DNA of 13,118 nucleotides from Dysgonamonadaceae bacterium (GTDB lineage: Bacteria > Bacteroidota > Bacteroidia > Bacteroidales > Azobacteroidaceae): contig JAIRKG010000046.1 in the NCBI GenBank assembly GCA_031260235.1, positions 1-13,118 of the forward strand. The letters are read 5' to 3'. Below, in pieces: positions 6,889-12,608 of the stretch (the first letter of the stretch is position 1; each line of letters opens with the position of its first letter). The translations under genes and the position numbers were made by a program. Below the pieces are notes generated by a model, which was not told the DNA's origin, did no database searches, and saw only the letters and a program-made list of their open reading frames with translations.

Positions 6889-7177
6889 ATTGAGTTTCAA
6901 GGTAAACGATTCCGATTTAGCAGGGATTTTTGAAGAGTTTGGAACAGTTTCTTCCGCAAAAGTTATCACCGACCGTCAATCCGGACGCTCCAAAGGCTAT
7001 GGATTTGTGGAAATTGACGACGAAGAAGCGGCGGCAAAAGCGATCGCAGAATTAAACGGCGCTGAGTTCGACGGACGTACCATTTCGGTTTCAGAAGCAA
7101 AACCTCGTGAAGAACGTTCCCAAAGGGAATTTTCCGGAAATCGCGGAGGCGGAGGCTATTCAAGAAATAGGTATTGA
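6869..7177 (+). CDS. RRM-domain RNA-binding protein, 102 aa
   Basis: A small single-RRM protein of the kind widespread in Bacteroidota (the Rbp type of Bacteroides) and Cyanobacteria, where it binds single-stranded RNA and affects many transcripts. The RRM fills residues 1-78 in beta-alpha-beta-beta-alpha-beta order. RNP2 is IFIAGL (3-8), with F4 at the aromatic position. RNP1 is KGYGFVEI (42-49), with Y44 and F46 as the stacking aromatics. After the domain comes a charged stretch (KPREERSQRE) and a Gly/Arg tail (NRGGGGYSRNRY) typical of the family. It is a single-gene unit with its own consensus promoter and a strong terminator. The long A/T-rich leader with a short ORF and a self-complementary element suggests post-transcriptional control, possibly autoregulation or temperature response (inference). 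Confidence 0.95.
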   Translation: MNIFIAGLSFKVNDSDLAGIFEEFGTVSSAKVITDRQSGRSKGYGFVEIDDEEAAAKAIAELNGAEFDGRTISVSEAKPREERSQREFSGNRGGGGYSRNRY

Positions 7178-7201
7178 TTAGGCCTTTGACTGTAAAATGA
7201 C

Positions 7202-7233
7202 CCTCGATGGATTTTTTTTCATCGAGGTTTTTT
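7202..7233 (+). terminator. intrinsic terminator after the RRM gene
   Basis: CCTCGATG (7202-7209) pairs perfectly with CATCGAGG (7220-7227), loop of 10 nt, followed at once by six T. It lies 25 nt after the RRM stop and closes that transcription unit. Confidence 0.92.
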
Positions 7234-7315
7234 ATTGCTCATACCTGCCTTATAGACAAATGCCATTTAACAGAGTAAATTCAATTAAGTTAATGTCAAT
7301 GGCAGCAATATCGAA

Positions 7316-7549
7316 ATGAAAAACACAATCAAAAAAACAGGAATTTTCATCGCCCTGCTTCCTGTCTATTTCTACAAATACTGTATTTCCCCGCTAAAAC
7401 CTCCTTCGTGCCGTTATACGCCGACGTGCTCGGAATATGCCGTGCAGGCAATTAAGAAATATGGAGCGCTGAAAGGCGGATGGCTGGCGGCGAGGCGAAT
7501 TTTACGCTGTCATCCTTGGGGCGGACATGGATATGATCCTGTGCCGTAA
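7316..7549 (+). CDS. yidD: membrane protein insertion efficiency factor YidD
   Basis: A small, basic, membrane-associated protein that assists YidC-dependent insertion of inner-membrane proteins. At 77 aa it is normal length. It has the N-terminal amphipathic/hydrophobic helix ([17 protein letters not shown]), the hallmark [24 protein letters not shown] (conserved Cys and the PTCS-Y core), then [24 protein letters not shown] at the C-terminus, all diagnostic of the family. In many bacteria yidD lies in the rpmH-rnpA-yidD-yidC cluster; here it stands alone between an RNA-binding protein and corA. That is not unusual in Bacteroidota. No recognisable TAnnTTTG box was found between the preceding terminator and its ATG. 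The 7-bp inverted pair TGCCATT (7261-7267)/AATGGCA (7298-7304) in that gap is too short to call. Confidence 0.95.
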   Translation: MKNTIKKTGIFIALLPVYFYKYCISPLKPPSCRYTPTCSEYAVQAIKKYGALKGGWLAARRILRCHPWGGHGYDPVP

Positions 7550-7593
7550 AAAACGGCAGCAGCATACTTTCATCGGCAAAATTTCCCCTCAAA

Positions 7594-7626
7594 TTGTGCA
7601 TAATTCAAAGAAATTATATACCTTTG
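7594..7626 (+). promoter_or_regulatory. candidate promoter for corA
   Basis: TACCTTTG at 7619-7626 matches the TAnnTTTG -7 box. A TTG at 7594-7596 lies 22 nt upstream, slightly farther than the usual 19-21. The predicted leader is about 60 nt. Confidence 0.5.
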
Positions 7627-7693
7627 TATTCCCTTTTACAAAAAGCACCCAAATAAATAAAAACATCCCATATCATTATTTAAATCTGTAATC

Positions 7694-8632
7694 ATGTCCG
7701 AATTTAAACTGTTCTATCGGAAAGACGATATGGTTAAAATTAGCCGTAGCATCGAATTTATCAAACAAATTCCGGAAAACGATATACTATGGATTGACTT
7801 GAACGATGTGGACGAAGAAATTGAGTTTCAATTGGAGGATTTCCTGAAAATCTATATTCAGGAAGAGGAAGAAATGATCGAAATTGAAACGTCTTCCCGC
7901 TACATTGAAACGCGCGACACGCTGGTCGTAAACACAAACTTCCTCTTAGGCACTTATGACAAAAATCCGGTTTCGTTTATCATGAAAAACAATATCCTTA
8001 TTTCGGTACGGAGTGAGGATTTGAGTTCTTTCACCGAAACAGGGAAAAAAATATTCGCCAATCCGCATAATTTTACAACGGGTTACCACATTTTCCTCGC
8101 GCTTCTCGAAACCCGAATCGAATTTGATGCGGATATGATTGAGGAAATCACGATGGAAATTACGAACATGAGTAACAGCATTCAGGACGCGGACGAAGAC
8201 GCTTTGTTGGAAATCAAAAACTTGCAGGAAAAAACGATGATGTTCCGCGAGAATATTATTGACAAACAACGCGCCGTTTCCAACATGTTACGGAGTAGCC
8301 TTGTGCCTCACGAACTCCATGCCAAACTGACCATTTTGATTAAAGACATTAATTCCCTGTTGGAACATATCCGCTTCAGTTTCGACCGTTTGGACTATTT
8401 GCAGGATACTTTCCTCGGCTTGTTAAACATTCAACAAAACAAAATTATAAAGATTTTTACGATTATATCGGTGATTTTCCTGCCGCCGACCCTGATTGCG
8501 AGCATCTATGGAATGAACTTCGATGTGATGCCCGAACTGCACTGGAAATGGGGATATGTGTTTTCATACGTGTTGATGGCGATTTTTATAGTGGCGTTTC
8601 TGTTGTATTTCAGGAAAAAGAAATATTTCTAA
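7694..8632 (+). CDS. corA: CorA-family magnesium/divalent cation transporter
   Basis: Inner-membrane pentameric channel for Mg2+ (also Co2+ or Ni2+ in some members). At 312 aa it is normal length. The N-terminal two thirds is the acidic cytoplasmic alpha/beta funnel domain with long helices (e.g. about 140-245, including EITNLQ-like helices with many Glu/Asp). TM1 runs about 250-271, ending at the signature YGMN (G273-M274-N275) and then MPEL, the usual periplasmic loop sequence. TM2 is about 286-307, followed by a basic tail (FRKKKYF). The start at 7694 gives a normal N-terminus (MSEFKLFYRK). Only 33 nt separate it from galM, with no terminator between, so the two may be co-transcribed, though their functions are unrelated. 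Confidence 0.95.
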   Translation: MSEFKLFYRKDDMVKISRSIEFIKQIPENDILWIDLNDVDEEIEFQLEDFLKIYIQEEEEMIEIETSSRYIETRDTLVVNTNFLLGTYDKNPVSFIMKNNILISVRSEDLSSFTETGKKIFANPHNFTTGYHIFLALLETRIEFDADMIEEITMEITNMSNSIQDADEDALLEIKNLQEKTMMFRENIIDKQRAVSNMLRSSLVPHELHAKLTILIKDINSLLEHIRFSFDRLDYLQDTFLGLLNIQQNKIIKIFTIISVIFLPPTLIASIYGMNFDVMPELHWKWGYVFSYVLMAIFIVAFLLYFRKKKYF

Positions 8633-8665
8633 TTTAAAAATTCAAAACTTAAATTTAAAAACATC

Positions 8666-9811
8666 ATGCAAAAGAACATTTTTATTTTAGCTACTTCGGC
8701 AGTTTTATTAGTTTCTTGCGGTAAAGAAAAAACGAACGAACTTACAACGGCTTCCGGCTTGCAGACTTCCAAGTTTGAACTGGTTACGGACGACGGACAG
8801 GCAACCCATCTTTACACAATCAAAAACGCAAACGGTATGGAAGTGTGCGTTACCAACATCGGCGGGCGGATTGTTTCCATTTGGGTTCCCGATAAATCAG
8901 GGAATTTCAGGGATGTAGTACTTGGGTTTGACAATATTGAGCAGTATATTCCTGTCAAAACAAACTTCGGAGCGATTATCGGTCGTTACGGAAACCGGAT
9001 TGCCGGCGGGAGAATGACGCTCAGCAACAGGGCTACTTATAGGCTCAGGCAAAACGACGGTAGCAACACTTTGCACGGAGGAGGGCGCGGTTTTCATACC
9101 CGCTATTTCAACATTGAACAGCCGGATAGTGCGACTCTGGTTTGTAAATACCTGTCGAAAAACAATGAAGAGGGTTTCCCCGGCGATATGATGGTAACGG
9201 TAAACTATTCCCTTTCCAATGACAATGCGCTTCATATTGATTACGAAGCGGAAGCCAATCAATCGACTGTGGTGAATTTAACGAATCATTCATATTTTAA
9301 TTTGTCGGGTGATCCGCATAATACGATTCTCGACCATTTGCTTTTTGTGGATGCAAACGATTATACGCCGACAAACGAAGAATTAATCCCTACCGGCATC
9401 ATCGCCAAAGTAAAAGGTACGCCGCTGGATTTCACAACGGCGAAAGCCATTGGCGAGCAAATCAACGACACAACTTTTGAAGCCATTAAATTCGGGAAAG
9501 GCTACGACCATAATTTCGTGTTGAATAAACCCGGCGATATTAACCAACTGGCGGCCAAATTAATTTCTCCGACTACGGGAATCGCATTGGAAGTTTACAC
9601 AACCGAACCGGGAATACAGGTTTACACGGGAAACTCCCTTGACGGTACGGAAGTCGGCAAAAATGGCATCGCTTACAATTACAGAACCGCCGTCTGTCTG
9701 GAAACGCAACACTTCCCCAATTCACCGAATATTCCCTCATTCCCGACAACAGAACTGTTTCCCGACAGCATCTATCAAACGAAAACAATTTATAAATTCA
9801 GTATAGAATAA
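8666..9811 (+). CDS. galM: aldose 1-epimerase (mutarotase), lipoprotein form
   Basis: Interconverts alpha and beta anomers of galactose, glucose and related aldoses. The first 18 residues are a lipoprotein signal with lipobox LVSC (Cys18), so the enzyme should be membrane-anchored and face the periplasm or outside, unlike cytosolic E. coli GalM. In Bacteroidales this form probably serves sugars released in the periplasm. The beta-sandwich family motifs are all present: IIGRYGNRIAGG, NTLHGG with H137, NLTNHSYFNLSG with catalytic base H208, YDHNFVLN with D281, GIQVYTGN, and LETQHFPNSPN with catalytic E346. These match His96, His170, Asp243 and Glu304 of Lactococcus GalM. Length is 381 aa, about 35 more than cytosolic forms, because of the export region. 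A strong terminator follows about 90 nt downstream. Confidence 0.95.
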   Translation: MQKNIFILATSAVLLVSCGKEKTNELTTASGLQTSKFELVTDDGQATHLYTIKNANGMEVCVTNIGGRIVSIWVPDKSGNFRDVVLGFDNIEQYIPVKTNFGAIIGRYGNRIAGGRMTLSNRATYRLRQNDGSNTLHGGGRGFHTRYFNIEQPDSATLVCKYLSKNNEEGFPGDMMVTVNYSLSNDNALHIDYEAEANQSTVVNLTNHSYFNLSGDPHNTILDHLLFVDANDYTPTNEELIPTGIIAKVKGTPLDFTTAKAIGEQINDTTFEAIKFGKGYDHNFVLNKPGDINQLAAKLISPTTGIALEVYTTEPGIQVYTGNSLDGTEVGKNGIAYNYRTAVCLETQHFPNSPNIPSFPTTELFPDSIYQTKTIYKFSIE

Positions 9812-9897
9812 AACAAATTCGGGTGTAAATAACAAAAAAGCACTTGCGCCCCCCGCCCCGTTATTACGAGCGAAGCAGAAAGAAATAAAAGAAAAAG

Positions 9898-9928
9898 GCG
9901 ACAGACTTTAATGTTTGTCGCTTTTTTT
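9898..9928 (+). terminator. intrinsic terminator after galM, probably bidirectional
   Basis: GCGACAGAC (9898-9906) pairs with GTTTGTCGC (9913-9921): nine pairs, one of them G-U, with a 6-nt loop and then seven T. On the minus strand the same stem is followed by CTTTTTC and further T-rich sequence, so it can also stop transcripts arriving from the second receptor gene. Confidence 0.88.
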
Positions 9929-9983
9929 ATTTTCTCTTTTTCTTCTTTCAGGCTTCGCCCTTATAATAAATTTTTCTCTTTTT

Positions 9984-10017
9984 GTATTATTTCGCCGCTT
10001 CGCGGCTTATAATAACG
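9984..10017. repeat. AT-armed copy of the REP-like palindrome
   Basis: Has the same architecture as the copies at 10256-10333, but with arms ATTAT (9986-9990) and ATAAT (10009-10013) instead of ATTGC and GCAAT. The core is GCCGC-TTC-GCGGC (9994-10006) and the end is AACG (10014-10017), comparable to GACG in the other copies. A partial copy (GGCTTCGCCCTTATAATAA) lies just upstream at about 9951-9969. Confidence 0.65.
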
Positions 10018-10032
10018 AGAAAGTTTCACCTC

Positions 10033-10065
10033 TTTATTGCTTCGGGCGTAGCCCGAAGCAATAAA
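10033..10065. repeat. 33-bp perfect inverted repeat
   Basis: TTTATTGCTTCGGGC (10033-10047) and GCCCGAAGCAATAAA (10051-10065) are perfect reverse complements around a 3-nt loop (GTA). The ATTGCTTC/GAAGCAAT arms show it belongs to the REP-like family. The stem is followed by A on both strands' outer side rather than a T run, so it is not a typical intrinsic terminator. Confidence 0.9.
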
Positions 10066-10098
10066 AAAAGAAAGAGATTGTCCTCTTTTCGAATGGGG

Positions 10099-10224
10099 TC
10101 GTCCCATTTTTAAAATAGGTTAGCCCATTCGGGAAATGGGTCGTCCCATTTTTAAAATAGGTTAGCCCATTCGGGAAATGGGTCGTCCCATTTTTAAAAT
10201 AGGTTAGCCCATTCGGGAAATGGG
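10099..10224. repeat. three perfect 42-bp tandem repeats
   Basis: Units at 10099-10140, 10141-10182 and 10183-10224 are identical. The left flank (10091-10098, GAATGGGG) and right flank (10225-10229, TCGTT) are the degenerate ends of further units. Each unit has one ATGGG and two CCCAT blocks. AAATGGG-TCGT-CCCATTT forms a 7-bp hairpin across each unit junction, and CCCATT-CGGGA-AATGGG is a competing 6-bp hairpin. There are no spacers, and stops are present in all three plus-strand reading frames I followed. Confidence 0.95.
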
Positions 10225-10255
10225 TCGTTCTTTTTTAAAAGGGGAGGTTTTTTCT

Positions 10256-10360
10256 CCGGATTGCTTCACTGCTGCGCAGTTCGCAATGACGTGTGCATTC
10301 CGGATTGCTTTGGGCTTCGCCCTCGCAATGACGTGTGTGTTCTGGATTGCTTCGCTATTC
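10256..10360. repeat. cluster of REP-like palindromes (right cluster)
   Basis: Full copies lie at 10256-10291 (core CTGCGCAG) and 10300-10333 (core GGGCTTCGCCC). Both start CCGGATTGCTT and end CGCAATGACG. A half copy at 10342-10360 (CTGGATTGCTTCGC) runs up to the stop codon of the receptor gene. They are the same family as 4384-4461, in opposite orientation. Confidence 0.85.
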
Positions 10361-12375
10361 TAAAACCTGCATCTTGTCCCGATTCTGATTTGCCTTCCGA
10401 AATCGGGATAAATCGGAGAAACCGTTGCATAACGAACATCAAACAGGTTGTTTACAACTGCGTATAATTCCGCGTGCAATGCCGGAATGTATCGAATAAG
10501 GTGCATATCCACGTTGCCGTAATTTCCCATATCTATTTCCTCTTTCAGAAACCGGTCGGAACGGTAAGAAGAAACATATTTTACCATTAAATGAATTTCC
10601 GTACGCTTTTTGACGAATGAAAAAGAGGCGTTGGCAATCAACGGCGGCTGTTTGTCGTAGCGCGTCCTGCCCGACGGTTCGGCGCGGTATACATATTTGT
10701 AGGAAATGTTTCCGGAAGCGCTGAACAGGTTTATCCACAATGGGCTGCGGAAATCGAGTTCAACGCCTGCCGTGCGCAAATCAAGGTTTTTCATATAGTA
10801 ACGCAAAACGTTGTTTCTGTCGTAGTATGGCGTTCGGGTATATTCGGACGTGTTTTTCTGGTTCAGCAGGAAAAGCGTCCAGGTCAGATGTCCCGTGTCG
10901 GAAAGATACTGTTTGATACCGAGTTCCACGCCTGTCCGGTTTTCTCTTTTCAGGCCGGCAGTGATCGTTTTCCCGTCGGTGTCCGCGGTCTGTTGCAGGG
11001 CAGTCTGGTCGGCAGGCAAAGCTCCGCTGTTTACGACACAATTCAATATGTAACGGTTGTTCACGGGAAACGAAACGCCTGCGCTGATATTGAACAGCGT
11101 GGGTTGCCATTCATTGAAAACGGCGTTTGTTTCCTCTCCGAAACCCTGATACGGGACGTAATAATCATAATATTCTCGAATGAATTTAACGCCAAGATGC
11201 ACATCCGTCCGTCCGAATGTATGCTGGTCGAGGACGGTTGCCGAAAGGATTTTCTTCTTCGATTTGCCGTGCGCATAATTGGCAGACGAAGCAAACATAA
11301 CGCCGACTCGCGCCACATTTTGCTCAACGGGCGAAAATGCCTGAAAAACAGCTGCCGTGAATATCGAATCGGGTTCGCTGAGTATGCGGTTGCGAACAAT
11401 GGAGTCGGACAGTTCAATGACTTTTCCGGTGGATGTGAAATGATAGCGGTCGGGATATAAGTCTAAGCGGTTAAGGATATAGCTGAGTTGCAATTCGGTG
11501 GAGGCGTGCCGCGAGGCATTGTATTTGATGCGGGCGGTGGAAATGCTGTAACGCATGGGATCGTATTCCCACAAGTCAGCGAGTTGACTTTGCGGAGAAG
11601 CCAGACTGTCGAAGACGGCCTGTGTAACGAAGCGCGTTCCATAGACGTAGGAACTTTCCAAATTTAATTCCAGCTTTTCTTTGTACCGGTAACCGATTTT
11701 TCCGTAAAAATTCCACAGGTTTTCATAACTGTGCCGTCCTTCGGGACCGTCGGTGCGGTCGTTGAAAAGGGAAAAGACGTAATGAATGTTTTTGAATTTT
11801 CCCCCGTGCAGCAAGCCGGCGTGCAGGGAGTTGAAAGAGCCGTATTCCGCTTCCGCCTGCGTAGTCGCCTGGTCGAAAGTCTTTGTTTTTACATTGATTA
11901 CGCCGTTCAGCCCGCTGAAACCAAGTAGCAATGAATTGCCGGAACGGACTATTTCCACCGATTCGATAACGCTTTCGGGCAGGAGCGAAGGCGCTTCCAC
12001 CCATTCTGCCATTGGTCCCGCTCCGTTGGTGGAGAGGGAAACGCCATTGACGGCATAGTCGGAAGCCACGTTTTGCCCGCGCAGGAGATAATAATGTTTC
12101 TTCCGCCTGCCCTGCGTGCAAGCCACACCGTTAACCGAATATTTCAGAACGTCGCATAAATGGTGCGCCGCCATTTTCCGGTTGTCTTCCTGCGTGATAT
12201 AGCTGATAGACGTTTTCCAAGCCAAAGGCTCCACCGTTATCTCCTGCATAGGAGAAGTGCGCCTGCGTCCTATTATCGTTACTTCGGGAATCGAATCATA
12301 CAGCGTTTCCATCTGTCCGGATAGAAGTTGCGGAAACAGAACTGTAAAAAAAAGAATAAAGAATAATTGTTTCAT
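10360..12375 (-). CDS. TonB-dependent outer-membrane receptor, substrate unknown
   Basis: A 671-aa outer-membrane receptor. The start at 12375 is chosen because MKQLFFILFFTVLFPQLLSGQ is a complete signal peptide; an upstream TTG at 12399 would add eight polar residues in front of it. Unlike the receptor at 1025, it lacks the N-terminal carboxypeptidase-like domain: the mature protein enters the plug almost at once (IPEVTIIGRRR, about 30-160). The plug has YYLLRGQNVASDYAVNGVSLS and VIESVEIVRSGNSLLLGFSGLNGVINVKTK, and two Cys (74 and 86) that could form a disulfide. The barrel follows and ends in the expected terminal aromatic (IRIGTRCRF). No SusD-like partner, TonB, sensor or metal protein lies nearby, so the substrate (siderophore, cobalamin, metal, other) cannot be inferred. 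Its 3' end abuts the repeat cluster. Confidence 0.93.
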   Translation of the reverse strand: MKQLFFILFFTVLFPQLLSGQMETLYDSIPEVTIIGRRRTSPMQEITVEPLAWKTSISYITQEDNRKMAAHHLCDVLKYSVNGVACTQGRRKKHYYLLRGQNVASDYAVNGVSLSTNGAGPMAEWVEAPSLLPESVIESVEIVRSGNSLLLGFSGLNGVINVKTKTFDQATTQAEAEYGSFNSLHAGLLHGGKFKNIHYVFSLFNDRTDGPEGRHSYENLWNFYGKIGYRYKEKLELNLESSYVYGTRFVTQAVFDSLASPQSQLADLWEYDPMRYSISTARIKYNASRHASTELQLSYILNRLDLYPDRYHFTSTGKVIELSDSIVRNRILSEPDSIFTAAVFQAFSPVEQNVARVGVMFASSANYAHGKSKKKILSATVLDQHTFGRTDVHLGVKFIREYYDYYVPYQGFGEETNAVFNEWQPTLFNISAGVSFPVNNRYILNCVVNSGALPADQTALQQTADTDGKTITAGLKRENRTGVELGIKQYLSDTGHLTWTLFLLNQKNTSEYTRTPYYDRNNVLRYYMKNLDLRTAGVELDFRSPLWINLFSASGNISYKYVYRAEPSGRTRYDKQPPLIANASFSFVKKRTEIHLMVKYVSSYRSDRFLKEEIDMGNYGNVDMHLIRYIPALHAELYAVVNNLFDVRYATVSPIYPDFGRQIRIGTRCRF

Positions 12376-12429
12376 GTGGTTATATTTATTCTTTGCCAAC
12401 TCATAATAAGTACCTCTATCCGGGTCAAC

Positions 12430-12604
12430 TTATCCGACATTACTAATTTCATATCTTGCATCTTTAATTTGTATCTGCTTTAACAAAAACATTAGTTTCA
12501 ACTAACATTTTAATATCTCGTAATGCGGTTTGTTCCGTTACATCATTTATTTCTTGATACTCGCTATTTGTAATTTTTCCTCTCTGTTTTGAGATTCGGA
12601 CATA
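12430..12604 (-). pseudogene. frameshifted winged-helix DNA-binding fragment
   Basis: On the minus strand from about 12604, one frame reads YVRISKQRGKITNSEYQEI, continuing through DVTEQTALRDIKMLVETNVF to a stop at 12464-12466. This is the pattern of a C-terminal winged helix (turn-helix GKITN-x-EYQE, recognition helix TALRDI-x-x-LVE) seen at the ends of Fic-type and AlbA_2/ATP-binding proteins. Removing one T at 12466 lets the frame run on as KADTNKDARYEISNVG to a stop at 12430-12432, giving the expected wing strand (ARYEI). No start codon or N-terminal domain precedes it. It is either a decayed remnant or the tail of the adjacent methyltransferase frame separated by indels. A sequencing error in the A/T runs is also possible. 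Family assignment is by eye. Confidence 0.55.
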
Positions 12605-12608
12605 TATA

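Larger units (their letters stand above)
9812..10359. other. 548-nt convergent intergenic region rich in palindromes
   Basis: Lies between the 3' ends of galM (plus) and the second TonB-dependent receptor (minus). It contains no credible gene. From left to right: a half-copy of the REP-like repeat (about 9859-9880), the galM terminator, a half-copy (9950-9969), an AT-armed palindrome copy (9984-10017), a 33-bp perfect inverted repeat (10033-10065), three 42-bp tandem repeats (10099-10224), and two full plus one half REP-like copies (10256-10360). Confidence 0.85.

Noticed and set aside
7261..7304. Operator upstream of yidD (TGCCATT/AATGGCA)
   Set aside because: Only 7 bp per arm with a 30-nt spacer and no supporting second copy; easily chance.
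10033..10065. Intrinsic terminator
   Set aside because: Strong stem but followed by A-rich, not T-rich, sequence on both strands.
10099..10224. CRISPR array
   Set aside because: The 42-bp units follow each other directly with no unique spacers, and no cas gene is in the window.
10243..10258. Small hairpin GGAG/CTCC around a T run
   Set aside because: Four-bp stem with a 6-8 nt loop and no T tract after it on either strand; too weak to annotate.
10261..10467. 68-codon plus-strand open frame
   Set aside because: It is translated palindromic repeat (repeated NDVC and DCF blocks) running into the antisense of the receptor 3' end.
10888..11460. 190-codon plus-strand open frame inside the second receptor gene
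   Set aside because: Antisense to clear barrel-coding sequence; no recognisable motif in the translation.
12375..12399. TTG start for the second receptor at 12399
   Set aside because: It adds eight polar residues before a complete signal peptide; the ATG at 12375 is better.
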